Assembly: GCA_024401455.1 (NCBI GenBank)
Contig: JAKSLA010000013.1
Coordinates: forward strand, 1-64,000
Direction of reading: 5' to 3'
DNA: 64,000 nucleotides
Origin: Paludibacteraceae bacterium
GTDB taxonomy: Bacteria > Bacteroidota > Bacteroidia > Bacteroidales > Paludibacteraceae
Shown in pieces: positions 8,925 to 18,114 of the stretch (position 1 is its first letter; each line of letters begins with the position of its first letter). Under the pieces are notes generated by a model, which was given only the letters and a program-made list of their open reading frames with translations, ran no database searches and was not told the origin of the DNA. Position numbers and translations under genes: made by a program.

Positions 8925-8955
8925 GTAGGGGCGGTTGCCTTGTGCCCGCCCTTTT
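8925..8955 (+). terminator. GTAGGGGC-type hairpin/terminator element
   Basis: GGGCGG (8929-8934) pairs with CCGCCC (8946-8951), followed by TTTT. The sequence GTAGGGGCGGTTGCCTTGTG belongs to the same repeat family as 18111-18250 and 24212-24234. It probably ended antiporter transcription before the cassette insertion. Confidence 0.55.
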
Positions 8956-9673
8956 ATTCATTATGCCTGGATAATATCTGGAAGAACATATCCAACTTAT
9001 CATTTAATATCAATTCATCGGGAAATTCACTCTCCTGAATGAGTTCCAAAACACGTTCGTGACGGCCGACGTCAAAGGAGATGTGGGCATCACTACCCAT
9101 GATGACAGGCACTTCGTATTTTTTGCAAAGCCTCAACACTTCCAAATTGTTTCCGCGGGCAAATTCCTTATGTCGATCAGGGTTCAACGAACTATTGTTG
9201 ATCTCCAGAATAGTACCATACTCCTTGGAAGCAAGTACGATAGGTTCGAATAGCAGTTCGGCGGTTCCATCGGCGGGATGACTAATAATGTCGATCTTCT
9301 TGTTCTTTATCACGTTGATCATTCCCTCCGTATTCTCCTCGGTAGTGCCTTGACGATAACAACGCCCGTGCATTCCGGCAATGCGGATGTCCAATTTGTC
9401 GATATCCTCCTCTTCCAAATCCAGCGCACCCGTATAATCCAAGATGTTCAACTCTGCCCCCATGAGAATTTGCACTCCGTACATTTCACGCGGAATGATT
9501 CCGAAGTTGCGGAAATACATAGGGTGACAAGCATCAGGCATAGCGGGGCCGTGATCTGTAATGCCTAAGAGTTTGATTCCTTTTCTTGCGGCTGCTTGCG
9601 CCATTTCTTGAATAGTGCTGTAAGCGTGCCCGCTCACCACCGTATGCGTATGTACGTCGAGAATAGCTTTCAT
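8954..9673 (-). CDS. PHP-domain phosphoesterase (YcdX-like)
   Basis: 239 residues, the usual length of the YcdX branch of PHP metal-dependent phosphoesterases. The hallmark metal ligands are visible: DVHTHT (His8, His10), ITDHG near residue 40, MHGR near residue 100, ISHP near 130 and MGSDAH near 195. It probably hydrolyses a phosphate ester in the cytosol; the substrate cannot be inferred. The methyltransferase gene lies 22 bp upstream on the same strand, so the two are probably cotranscribed. Confidence 0.85.
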   Translation of the reverse strand: MKAILDVHTHTVVSGHAYSTIQEMAQAAARKGIKLLGITDHGPAMPDACHPMYFRNFGIIPREMYGVQILMGAELNILDYTGALDLEEEDIDKLDIRIAGMHGRCYRQGTTEENTEGMINVIKNKKIDIISHPADGTAELLFEPIVLASKEYGTILEINNSSLNPDRHKEFARGNNLEVLRLCKKYEVPVIMGSDAHISFDVGRHERVLELIQESEFPDELILNDKLDMFFQILSRHNE

Positions 9674-9695
9674 AATCTCTCCTTTTTGAGGTTTC

Positions 9696-10409
9696 TTACA
9701 ATAACTTTATTTCGGCAAGATAAAGATAGTGGTCGTCTTCGTAAACTTTCTTACAAGAGAAGCCATGAAGTTTTGCACACTCCTCCAACTTCTCATAATC
9801 GACGAAAACCCAATTGAATGGATTGCCTTTTTTCCCGTTGAATTCGAATGTATATTCCAACTCACCATAATAACTGCCGTTTAGGTCAATCATTACACTG
9901 CCATCTTCTTCCTCAAACAAATAAATGAGGTCGGACGAATCCAACAATATTTTTCCGCCAGGGTTCAACAACTTCTTGGCTTGGATGAAGAACGAAGAGA
10001 GATTGTTCAGTTTCCCCACGATGCCTACACCATTCATCAGCATAAGGATTGTATCGTAAGTTGCCCCGCTGTATTGGAAGAAATCAGCCAAGATGGTCTT
10101 CTCGATGCCACGCTGCTGCATCACCTCGACGGCCCCCTCCGAAATGTCGAGCGCCGTTACATTCCCTCCGTGCTGCTGAAGATAGAGCGAATGGCTTCCT
10201 GCACCAGCACCTACATCCAACACGCTACCCGAACAACGCTGCAAAGCCAAACGCTCGGCTTTAGGCATCTCCTTGTAATCTCGAAAGAATGTGGAAATGG
10301 GCCACTCTTCCGTCTCTGCTATGTCACTTTCCACTACAAAAACAGCCTTTTTATCGCCATTTATGTAAGCTTTTAGTCCATCGCCATATACATCTTCTTT
10401 CATCATCAT
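9696..10409 (-). CDS. Class I SAM-dependent methyltransferase
   Basis: 237 residues. The SAM-binding motif I VLDVGAGAGSHSLYL starts at residue 63, followed by the acidic motif TALDIS and a Rossmann-like remainder (DTILMLMNGVG, PGGKILLDSSD). The substrate is unknown: bacterial relatives act on small molecules or stay uncharacterised. Translation could begin at any of three consecutive Met codons (10409, 10406 or 10403). It leads a probable two-gene unit with the PHP phosphoesterase. Confidence 0.8.
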   Translation of the reverse strand: MMMKEDVYGDGLKAYINGDKKAVFVVESDIAETEEWPISTFFRDYKEMPKAERLALQRCSGSVLDVGAGAGSHSLYLQQHGGNVTALDISEGAVEVMQQRGIEKTILADFFQYSGATYDTILMLMNGVGIVGKLNNLSSFFIQAKKLLNPGGKILLDSSDLIYLFEEEDGSVMIDLNGSYYGELEYTFEFNGKKGNPFNWVFVDYEKLEECAKLHGFSCKKVYEDDHYLYLAEIKLL

Positions 10410-10594
10410 ACTATTAGAGGTTTTCTTTCAATTTCCCCGATCTTTTAATTTTACAGGGGAAAATTCCTCGACTTGCAAAGCAATTTTGGAAAGTCCCCTG
10501 TAACCGCTTTCACAAAAATACAAAATGGGACGAATATACAAATCTCGGAGTGACATTATTTTCGTGCAAAATGCCAAACCCCTGTTTTTATGTT

Positions 10595-10602
10595 TATCTT
10601 TG
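10595..10602 (+). promoter_or_regulatory. Putative -7 box of the DPP4-like gene
   Basis: TATCTTTG fits TAnnTTTG. No TTTG is present 19-21 bases upstream. The leader to the ATG at 10689 would be about 80 nt. Confidence 0.4.
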
Positions 10603-10688
10603 CCGTAGGGTTGATTATCACCCCTCGCGACTTTTGGGAATAAAGGGAATGCCCCATAAAATTTTGTCAACTAATTCAAACACTGAAA

Positions 10689-12791
10689 ATGACGGATTCA
10701 TCGAAAAAACAATTGACGCCAGACGATTTGATTCCTGGTGGCTCAGGCTATAAAAGGCTCCTTCCTACCACTATGGAGGAGATCTCCCTTTCGCCCGATG
10801 GGACGACAGTGCGTTACAAATTTAGCGAGGTCTATCAGGAGGTGTCGTTGTCGGATGGCTCCACCTTTTGGCAGTTCGGTGTAGATACCCTAAACGGCAT
10901 CATTTTCAATGCTGGCAAGATGGAACTTCAGAAGTCGCTGCCCACACTTCATTTTTTGGAACGAAACAGAGCAGAGGCGTGGATGAAGTTGAAGCAGGAG
11001 ATATGGTTTGTCAATTGTCAGACAGCCCAACTACTTCATCGTATCCAACTTCTTCCTGAGTGGGAAAACCTCCTTTTCAACGAAGAAAAGAAACTCTTCT
11101 CTTTCACTTGCCGAGGTGACCTCTCCTTGCTTCATCTAAGCGGAGAAACCACCCTTGTCATGAAACAGCCATCCCCAGATGTATTGGCGGGAGGCATACC
11201 TTCGCGGTATGAGTTTGGCATCGAAGAGGGGGCTGTCTGGTCGCCTAAAGGCAACAAACTTGCCTACTATATTGTCGATCAAACCGCCGTCACCTCCTAC
11301 CCTTTGGTTAAGATTCAAGAACCAATAGCGACTCTTGACGCCATCAAATATCCGATGGCAGGCACACCCAGTGAGACTGTCCGTATGAGTATCTTTGACC
11401 TTGAATCACAAAAAAACATCGAATTGGAAAGTTCCGACTGGCAAGAAAGTTATCTCACTTGCGTAACCTGGAGTTCCGATGAAAAGGCTATTTTCGTAGC
11501 CGAAGTAGATAGGCGACAAAAGCATTGCCGAGTGATGAGTTTCGACGCATCAACTGGCCGACGCATAGCCTCCCTTTGGGAGGAAGAGGAGGAAAAATAT
11601 GTTGAGCCTCAACACCCGTTACTATTCATAGACGAAAAACGATTTGTTTGGCAAAGTCGTCGGGACGGGTTCAACCACCTCTACCTCTATGACATATCGG
11701 GAAAACTACTTCGCCAACTGACCCGAGGCAACTTTGAGGTGACTCAACTTTACGGCTACTGCCCTAAAAGCGACGAACTGCTCTTCCTTTGCACGCAATC
11801 CTCACCACTCAATCGAGATGCGTGTGCCGTCTCCATTACAGACGGGAATATAAGGAGACTTGTAAATGACGAAGGCGCCCACACCCTATTCATAGCATGG
11901 GAAAGCGGCGATTTCATCGATAGTTTTTCATCCATAAACACACCCAACAGAATTACCCTCCACAACCTTTTCAACGATGAAACAGAGGTTCTATATTCGG
12001 CCGAGAATCCATACGAAGGGTATGACTTTGCGATTGAAACAGAGATTGGTTCTTATGAAAAAGAGGGGGACGAAATCTTCTACCGCATTGTCCGGCCGGC
12101 GAATATAGAAAAAGGCAAACGATACCCGTTGGCCTACTATGTCTATGGGGGGCCACACGTGCAACTCATCCGCAACGAATGGATGGCAGGCACGAAAGGT
12201 TTTGAATATATGATGGCGCTAAATGGCTATGTGGTGATGTCCATAGATCCCCACGGGTCGGACAATCGAGGCAAGGCGTTCGAGCAGAAGATATGGCGTA
12301 ACATCGGGGCTCAACAGATGGAAGATTACCGCTACTCCATTGAGTGGCTTCTTCGCGAGAAAGAGTATATAGATGAAAAACGGATGGGCATCTACGGATG
12401 GAGTTTCGGTGGTTTTATGGCCACACGCCTGATGCTGCGTTGTCCGAACCTCTTCGCGTTTGGCGTGGCGGGCGGTGCCGTCATCGACTGGGCATTCTAC
12501 GAAGTGATGTACACCGAACGCTACATGGAGACGCCGGCGCTCAATCCCGAAGGTTTCAAGGAAAACAATCTCTGCCACTACATAGATGATTTAAAGGGCG
12601 ATTTGCTGCTTATCCATTGCGACAACGATCCCGTTGTACTTTGGCAAAACACATTGACCTTCTTAAAAAAGGCGACCGAAGCCGACAAACAAGTGGACTA
12701 CGCCGTCTATCCAGGTCACCAGCATAATGTACAAGGAAAAGAACGGGTACACCTTATGAAAAGAATCTTACGATATTTTAATATGCATTGA
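10689..12791 (+). CDS. Dipeptidyl peptidase IV-like S9B prolyl peptidase, no visible signal peptide
   Basis: 700 residues. An N-terminal eight-blade propeller domain (about 25-440) precedes an alpha/beta hydrolase domain (about 450-700). The catalytic Ser is in YGWSFGGFMAT near residue 570, the Asp in HCDNDPVV and the His in YPGHQHNV. EEGAVWSPKGNKLAYY and YVYGGPHVQ are typical of DPP4 relatives, which remove X-Pro dipeptides. Most Bacteroidota DPP4 enzymes are exported, but here the protein begins MTDSSKKQLTPDDL with no hydrophobic signal, and no in-frame upstream start supplies one. It may be cytosolic. The ammonia-lyase gene follows after 109 bp with its own promoter. Confidence 0.85.
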   Translation: MTDSSKKQLTPDDLIPGGSGYKRLLPTTMEEISLSPDGTTVRYKFSEVYQEVSLSDGSTFWQFGVDTLNGIIFNAGKMELQKSLPTLHFLERNRAEAWMKLKQEIWFVNCQTAQLLHRIQLLPEWENLLFNEEKKLFSFTCRGDLSLLHLSGETTLVMKQPSPDVLAGGIPSRYEFGIEEGAVWSPKGNKLAYYIVDQTAVTSYPLVKIQEPIATLDAIKYPMAGTPSETVRMSIFDLESQKNIELESSDWQESYLTCVTWSSDEKAIFVAEVDRRQKHCRVMSFDASTGRRIASLWEEEEEKYVEPQHPLLFIDEKRFVWQSRRDGFNHLYLYDISGKLLRQLTRGNFEVTQLYGYCPKSDELLFLCTQSSPLNRDACAVSITDGNIRRLVNDEGAHTLFIAWESGDFIDSFSSINTPNRITLHNLFNDETEVLYSAENPYEGYDFAIETEIGSYEKEGDEIFYRIVRPANIEKGKRYPLAYYVYGGPHVQLIRNEWMAGTKGFEYMMALNGYVVMSIDPHGSDNRGKAFEQKIWRNIGAQQMEDYRYSIEWLLREKEYIDEKRMGIYGWSFGGFMATRLMLRCPNLFAFGVAGGAVIDWAFYEVMYTERYMETPALNPEGFKENNLCHYIDDLKGDLLLIHCDNDPVVLWQNTLTFLKKATEADKQVDYAVYPGHQHNVQGKERVHLMKRILRYFNMH

Positions 12792-12845
12792 CAACTCTTG
12801 TGATTTGTAAACAAATTACGATTGCCACGTGATTTTCCGTTAACT

Positions 12846-12877
12846 TTTGTCAGTTGTCTTAAAAATTGCTATTTTTG
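12846..12877 (+). promoter_or_regulatory. Promoter of the ammonia-lyase/polyene operon
   Basis: TTTG (12846-12849), 20 bases, TATTTTTG (12870-12877), a near-perfect Bacteroidota promoter 23 bases before the first ATG. It probably drives the run of genes from 12901 to 18114. Confidence 0.7.
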
Positions 12878-12900
12878 TACATTAAAATAAAAATACATTA

Positions 12901-14433
12901 ATGGCAACAGGTATTGATTACATATCGATTGACGATATTAAGAAGATTCTCTACAATGGAGAGAAGTTGTCTTTCAGCGACAACATTTTAAACAAGGTAA
13001 CAGAAAGTTTCAACTTTCTTGAAGAATTTTCTAAGGAGCGTGTGATTTACGGAATCAACACAGGATTTGGTCCGATGGCTCAATGGAAAGTGAGTGATGC
13101 CGAGCGCATTCAGCTTCAATACAATATTATCCGTAGCCATTCAACAGGTGCTGGCGCTCCATTGCCAGATATCTATGTTAAGGCAGCTATGATTGCCCGT
13201 GTAGGTACTTTTATTCAAGGCGAGTCTGGTGTACACGTTGGATTAGTAAAACTACTTACAGAATTCATCAACAACAACATTTATCCATTCATCCCTGAGC
13301 ATGGTAGTGTAGGTGCCAGCGGTGACTTGGTACAATTGGCACACCTCGCATTGACATTGATCGGTGAGGGTGAAGTCTTCTACGAAGGCAAGCGCCAGCC
13401 AACTGCAGAGGTGATGAAGAAGTTAGGACTCAAGCCTTTCGAAGTTCACGTCCGCGAAGGTCTTTCCGTTACAAACGGTACTTCATTTATGACGGGTATC
13501 GGTTTGATCAACCTCTTCGATGCCAAGAACTTGTTCAAGTGGGCAATCTATGCTTCGGTCATGTTGAACGAAATCGCTTCATCGTATGACGACTTTATGC
13601 ACGAGAAGTTGAACCAAGTTCGCCGTCAAGAAGGACAACAGAAGGTGGCTAAGATGATGCGTGACATTGCCGCATCAAGCAAGTGCTTGTTGAAGCGTGA
13701 GGACCACCTATATAAAAAGACAGAAGAGCAACAACAAGATGTCTTCAAACATAAGGTACAACCTTACTACTCATTGCGTTGCATCCCTCAGATTTTGGGT
13801 CCTGTCCTTGAGGTTATTGAAAATGTAGAGCGTGTCTTGGTGAACGAGGTGAACTCAGCCACTGACAATCCGATTGTGGATGTTGAGAATCAGACGGTTT
13901 ACCATGGTGGAAACTTCCACGGCGACTACGTTTCATTCGAAATGGACAAATTGAAGATTGCCATCACCAAGATGACTATGTTGATGGAGCGTCAGATGAA
14001 CTATCTGTTCCACGACCGCATCAACGGCATTTTGCCTCCTTTCGTAAACTTGGGAATTTTGGGCTTGAACTACGGTTTGCAAGCTTCCCAATTCACAGCA
14101 ACCTCAACTACCGCAGAATGTCAGACATTGTCTAACCCAATGTATGTTCACTCCATCCCTAACAACAATGACAACCAAGATATCGTCAGCATGGGTACGA
14201 ACTCAGCCTTGATCGCTAAGCGCGTGGTTGAGAACTCTTACCAAGTGATGTCTATCCATTTCATGGCGATTGTTCAAGCCGTTGATTGTTTGGGAATCCA
14301 AGATAAGCTTTCTAAGGAGACGAAGAAGATTTACGATGACATCCGTGCCTTCTTCCCAGTGTTCAAGGATGATACGACTAAGTATGAGGACATTGAACAC
14401 GTCATGGCTTATTTGAAGGCGGCATTGAAATAA
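12901..14433 (+). CDS. Aromatic amino acid ammonia-lyase, probably tyrosine ammonia-lyase
   Basis: 510 residues of the HAL/PAL/TAL family. The MIO cofactor triad is Ala139-Ser140-Gly141 (GASGDLVQL). Recalled Flavobacterium johnsoniae tyrosine ammonia-lyase shares the distinctive stretches YGINTGFGPMAQ (YGVNTGFGPMAQ there), LQYN.IRSHS and HGGNFHGDY. The substrate-selectivity site reads SH (IRSHSTG), which also occurs in histidine ammonia-lyases, so sequence alone does not exclude histidine. No hut genes are nearby; instead ketoreductase, ketosynthase, ACP, acyltransferase and dehydratase genes follow. I infer production of 4-coumarate as starter unit for an aryl-polyene or flexirubin-type pigment. 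Confidence 0.8.
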   Translation: MATGIDYISIDDIKKILYNGEKLSFSDNILNKVTESFNFLEEFSKERVIYGINTGFGPMAQWKVSDAERIQLQYNIIRSHSTGAGAPLPDIYVKAAMIARVGTFIQGESGVHVGLVKLLTEFINNNIYPFIPEHGSVGASGDLVQLAHLALTLIGEGEVFYEGKRQPTAEVMKKLGLKPFEVHVREGLSVTNGTSFMTGIGLINLFDAKNLFKWAIYASVMLNEIASSYDDFMHEKLNQVRRQEGQQKVAKMMRDIAASSKCLLKREDHLYKKTEEQQQDVFKHKVQPYYSLRCIPQILGPVLEVIENVERVLVNEVNSATDNPIVDVENQTVYHGGNFHGDYVSFEMDKLKIAITKMTMLMERQMNYLFHDRINGILPPFVNLGILGLNYGLQASQFTATSTTAECQTLSNPMYVHSIPNNNDNQDIVSMGTNSALIAKRVVENSYQVMSIHFMAIVQAVDCLGIQDKLSKETKKIYDDIRAFFPVFKDDTTKYEDIEHVMAYLKAALK

Positions 14434-14510
14434 TAAAAGGGGCATTCTAAATGCACCTACATGTTAAACATTAAAAATCGGGGAATCTATAAAATCCCCC
14501 TCAATTGAAT

Positions 14511-15239
14511 ATGAAAGTTGCACTCGTAACAGGAGGCTCAAGAGGCATAGGACGTGCGTGTTCTGTGAAATTGGCCGAGATGGGTTATTATATTTTGATA
14601 AACTATCAATCAAACGAGACTGAGGCCAACAATACATTGGCTTTGGTCCGCGAGAAAGGTTCGGACGGTGAAATCATCCGCTTTGATGTTTCTAAGAAAG
14701 AAGAGGTTGAAAACGCCCTTACCCAATGGCAAGAGGCACATCCGGACACCTATATTGAGGTATTGGTCAACAACGCAGGTATCCGCCGCGACAACCTTTT
14801 GATTTGGATGACCGACGAAGAGTGGGATAAAGTGTTGAACACCAGTTTGAACGGCTTTATGTACACCACCCGCGTAGTTTTGAAGAATATGTTGGTGAAG
14901 AAATATGGCCGCATCGTCAATATGGTATCCCTCTCCGGTTTGAAGGGATTGCCTGGACAGACGAACTATTCGGCTGCCAAGGGTGCAGTGATTTCAGCAA
15001 CGAAGGCACTTGCCCAAGAGACGGCAAGAAAGAACGTTACGGTCAATGCCGTGGCACCAGGATTCGTCCGTACAGATATGACGCAGGATTTGGATGAGGC
15101 TCAACTCAAAGTTCAGATCCCAATGCACCGCTTCGGTAACCCTGAAGAGGTGGCTGCCGTTGTCGGCTTCCTTGCATCAAAGGATGCCTCTTATGTGACG
15201 GGCCAAGTGGTTTCAGTAAACGGAGGTTTATATACATAG
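14511..15239 (+). CDS. FabG-like 3-ketoacyl-ACP reductase (SDR)
   Basis: 242 residues from the ATG at 14511; a TTG six bases earlier is possible but less likely. Classic short-chain dehydrogenase features are present: TGGSRGIG (residues 7-14) for NADP(H), NNAG, catalytic Tyr153 and Lys157 in NYSAAKG, and PGFVRTDM. It reduces a 3-ketoacyl-ACP intermediate, and its place between the ammonia-lyase and ketosynthase genes assigns it to polyene chain building. The ketosynthase gene starts 10 bp after the stop. Confidence 0.85.
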   Translation: MKVALVTGGSRGIGRACSVKLAEMGYYILINYQSNETEANNTLALVREKGSDGEIIRFDVSKKEEVENALTQWQEAHPDTYIEVLVNNAGIRRDNLLIWMTDEEWDKVLNTSLNGFMYTTRVVLKNMLVKKYGRIVNMVSLSGLKGLPGQTNYSAAKGAVISATKALAQETARKNVTVNAVAPGFVRTDMTQDLDEAQLKVQIPMHRFGNPEEVAAVVGFLASKDASYVTGQVVSVNGGLYT

Positions 15240-15249
15240 TAGATTAAGA

Positions 15250-16470
15250 ATGTTGCGTAGAGTTGTCATAACAGGAATCGGAGCCTACTCTTCCATCGGC
15301 AAAAATGTCGATGAAGTGGCTGATTCTTTATACGTCGGCCGTTCAGGCATCGGATTGGATCCCGAGCGCAAGGCGATGGGTTACCGCTCTTCGTTGACCG
15401 GTATGCTCACGCTTCCGGACATTCGTGGCTTTGTAGATAGGCGTCAACGTCATAGCCTTCCGGAGCAAGGTTATTACGCTTGCGTAGCGGCGCAAGAGGC
15501 GTTTGGCATGGCAAAAATCGATGCCGACTTCATTCAGAATAACGTAGTTGGAGTCTTGATGGGAGGCGACTCAAGTGCGGCGCCGATCATCAATGGAATC
15601 GACGGCATCCGCGAGAAAGGCACAACGCTTTTGGTCGGTTCGGGTTCCGTTTTTCAATCCATGACCTCCACCGTGTCGATGAACCTTTCCGTCATTTTTA
15701 AATTGAAAGGCATCAACTTCTCCATTGCGGGAGCATGTGCGAGCGGCTCGCATGCCATCGGTATAGGATATACCCTCATCCAAAGCGGGTTGCAAGATTG
15801 CATCCTTTGCGGAGGATCACAAGAGGTGAACAAATATTCGGTCGCAAGTTTCGATGGAATCAGCACTTTTTCAGTTCGAGAGGAGGCACCGGAGAAAGCT
15901 TCACGCCCTTTTGACCGCGATCGAGACGGCTTGGTTCCAAGTGGTGGAGCAGCCGCTTTGGTGCTGGAATCTTATGAGTCGGCGGTACGCCGTGGCGCAC
16001 CGATACTGGCAGAAGTGGTCGGTTATGGTTTCTCATCATGTGCTGATCACATCTCCATCCCGAATGTCAACGGTCCGCAATCGGCTATGCAAATGGCCAT
16101 TTCAAGGGCAGGATTGGATTTGAAAGATATTGACTATATCAATGCTCATGCCACTTCCACATCAGTGGGTGACACCAACGAGGCGAAAGCCATTTCCGCC
16201 CTTTGGGGAGACAAAACACCATTGGTTTCATCGACAAAATCCATGACAGGCCACGAATTGTGGATGTCAGGAGCCAGTGAGGTGGTCTATTCCATTCTGA
16301 TGATGAAGCGTGGATTTGTAGCCAAGAACCTCAATTTCGAGAATCCCGACGAGTATTCGGCTCGATTGAACATCGTGGCAGACACGAAAGAGATGCAGGT
16401 CAATACGATACTCTCCAACTCATTTGGATTCGGTGGCACCAACTCAAGTTTGATTATAAAAAACATTTAA
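15250..16470 (+). CDS. Beta-ketoacyl-ACP synthase (FabF-like) of the polyene cluster
   Basis: 406 residues, a complete thiolase-fold ketosynthase. The catalytic triad is intact: Cys163 (GACASGSH), His300 (NAHATSTSVGD) and His335 (KSMTGHE). It elongates the ACP-bound chain, presumably iteratively with the neighbouring reductase and dehydratase. No separate chain-length-factor gene (a Cys-less partner) is in the cluster, unlike larger aryl-polyene clusters; either this enzyme works alone or the partner is elsewhere. The ACP gene starts 11 bp downstream. Confidence 0.85.
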   Translation: MLRRVVITGIGAYSSIGKNVDEVADSLYVGRSGIGLDPERKAMGYRSSLTGMLTLPDIRGFVDRRQRHSLPEQGYYACVAAQEAFGMAKIDADFIQNNVVGVLMGGDSSAAPIINGIDGIREKGTTLLVGSGSVFQSMTSTVSMNLSVIFKLKGINFSIAGACASGSHAIGIGYTLIQSGLQDCILCGGSQEVNKYSVASFDGISTFSVREEAPEKASRPFDRDRDGLVPSGGAAALVLESYESAVRRGAPILAEVVGYGFSSCADHISIPNVNGPQSAMQMAISRAGLDLKDIDYINAHATSTSVGDTNEAKAISALWGDKTPLVSSTKSMTGHELWMSGASEVVYSILMMKRGFVAKNLNFENPDEYSARLNIVADTKEMQVNTILSNSFGFGGTNSSLIIKNI

Positions 16471-16481
16471 TTATATCTAAT

Positions 16482-16727
16482 ATGACAAAAGAAGAAGTTA
16501 TAGAGAAAATTAACGCCGTATTGGCAGAGGAATTCGAAGTAGAGGAGTCTGTAATCACACCAGACGCACCTTTGATGAAGACTCTTGACTTGGACAGTTT
16601 GGACTTGGTGGACGTAGTTGTGCTTGTAGAGCAAAACTTCGGCATCCGTTTGAAGAATTCTGACTTCGTCGGAATCACTACTTTCCAAGAGTTCTACGAT
16701 CTTTTGAATTCTAAATTAGGAAACTAA
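16482..16727 (+). CDS. Acyl carrier protein
   Basis: 81 residues, acidic. The phosphopantetheine attachment site is Ser39 in LDLDSLDLVD. It carries the growing acyl chain for the neighbouring ketosynthase, reductase and dehydratase and is very likely dedicated to this cluster. The acyltransferase gene begins one base after its stop, which implies tight translational coupling. Confidence 0.9.
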   Translation: MTKEEVIEKINAVLAEEFEVEESVITPDAPLMKTLDLDSLDLVDVVVLVEQNFGIRLKNSDFVGITTFQEFYDLLNSKLGN

Positions 16728-16728
16728 T

Positions 16729-17619
16729 ATGTCAAAATGGACAGGTAAGTCACGCGGCGGAAACTTTGGGCACTCTTTCTTCATCTCCCTACTTAAGTAT
16801 GGAGGTAGAGGGGCTGCCTACACTTTTCTGCTCTTTGTCGTCCCTTATTATGTCCTTTTTGCACCGTCGTCAACCAAAGCGAGTTGGCGCTATTGGCGTC
16901 AAATTCACCATTTGGGCAGGTTCGCCTCTTTTCGCAAACTTTTTGTCCACTACTATCGTTTCGGCCAGATTATCATAGACAAGATAGCGGCGATTTCGAC
17001 GATGGATTCGAAGTTTGAGTACGATTTCAAAAATTATGACGCCTTCCTCAAAATATTAGACGGAGGGACCGGTGTAGTGATGATTGGTGCCCATTTTGGC
17101 AATTGGGAGATCGGAGGCCAATTCTTCGGAGATTATGCCCCGAAACTTAACTTGGTGATGTATGATGCCGAATATCAAAAAATCAAGGAGTGTTTGAATT
17201 CCGTGATGGGTGAAAAGGCCTACCATGTCATTCCGGTCAACGAGGATGAATTTTCGCATGTCTTCAAGATTAAGAACGCGTTGGACAACTGCGAATATGT
17301 TTGTTTCCAAGGCGACCGCACGATTAACGAAAAGCACCTTCTTTCCGCCCAACTGATGGGCAAAGAGGCGAAATTTCCAGCAGGTCCGTTCCAGATTGCT
17401 TCCCGTTTCAAAGTTCCCGTTGTCTTCTACTTCTCAGAAAAGGAGAGCCGCAACAAGTACAGTTTCCGCTTTTTCATTGCCGAACCAGTGAAGCGTACGA
17501 AGGAGACGAAACCGGAGGATGCGCTATTAGCTCAATATGTCGCTGTATTGGAAGAGCGCATGAAATGCCACCCGGAGCAATGGTTCAATTTTTATCCGTT
17601 CTGGCCGGAGTTAGAATGA
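16729..17619 (+). CDS. LpxL/HtrB-like acyltransferase
   Basis: 296 residues. A hydrophobic N-terminal segment (about 24-45) anchors it to the inner membrane. The HX4E catalytic motif of lipid A late acyltransferases is present as GAHFGNWE (His122, Glu127). In aryl-polyene and flexirubin clusters such an enzyme is thought to move the finished acyl chain from ACP to a lipid or alkylresorcinol-type acceptor. The one-base gap to the ACP gene supports that role over ordinary lipid A acylation, though the latter cannot be excluded. Confidence 0.8.
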   Translation: MSKWTGKSRGGNFGHSFFISLLKYGGRGAAYTFLLFVVPYYVLFAPSSTKASWRYWRQIHHLGRFASFRKLFVHYYRFGQIIIDKIAAISTMDSKFEYDFKNYDAFLKILDGGTGVVMIGAHFGNWEIGGQFFGDYAPKLNLVMYDAEYQKIKECLNSVMGEKAYHVIPVNEDEFSHVFKIKNALDNCEYVCFQGDRTINEKHLLSAQLMGKEAKFPAGPFQIASRFKVPVVFYFSEKESRNKYSFRFFIAEPVKRTKETKPEDALLAQYVAVLEERMKCHPEQWFNFYPFWPELE

Positions 17620-17655
17620 CGAGACTCGTATAAATTCGATTTAAGCGATAATTTT

Positions 17656-18114
17656 ATGGAGGGAGATACAATGTTCAGCCCAGCCCACTTTCTGCAGCCT
17701 GTGGCTTCAAATGAGGCCATTCTCGACCTGATTCCGCAACGACCACCTATCGTAATGGTCGATGCCTTTTATGGTGTGGACGAAATGACTTCCTATTCGA
17801 GCTTGACGGTCCATGCAGACAATGTCTTTTTCGAAGGCGGAAAACTCCGTGAACCAGGCTTGGTAGAGCACGTAGCGCAATCGGCCGCGGCACGCGTAGG
17901 CTATGTCTGCCAATTGGAGAAACGCCCCGTTCCTGTCGGGTTCATCGGCCAAGTAAAAAATTTCAAGATTCATGCCCTCCCTTCAGAAGGCGACAAACTC
18001 TGCACAACAGTCAAGATTGAAAGCGAATTTGGAGACATCTCCATCATCACCGCCACCACCTACGTAGAAGGTAATCTTATGACAGAGTGCGAAATGAAGA
18101 TTTTCTTACAGTAG
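17656..18114 (+). CDS. Hotdog-fold 3-hydroxyacyl-ACP dehydratase-like protein
   Basis: 152 residues (an internal ATG at 17671 is an alternative start). The hotdog motif region reads LIPQRPPIVMVD, where FabA/FabZ enzymes have the catalytic His in PHRYP; here that position is Gln28. The acidic partner Glu71 (EPGLVEHVAQ) is kept, while the FabZ GHFP motif is replaced. Similar IPQ-type proteins occur in Bacteroidota pigment clusters to my knowledge, so this is a family trait and not a recent defect. It should introduce the double bonds of the polyene, unless it acts in another way. Its stop codon lies within a GTAGGGGC repeat. Confidence 0.7.
   Translation: MEGDTMFSPAHFLQPVASNEAILDLIPQRPPIVMVDAFYGVDEMTSYSSLTVHADNVFFEGGKLREPGLVEHVAQSAAARVGYVCQLEKRPVPVGFIGQVKNFKIHALPSEGDKLCTTVKIESEFGDISIITATTYVEGNLMTECEMKIFLQ

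Noticed and set aside
14478..14500. Small hairpin GGGGA/TCCCC before the ketoreductase gene
   Set aside because: Five-base stem with no T tract; too weak to call an attenuator.
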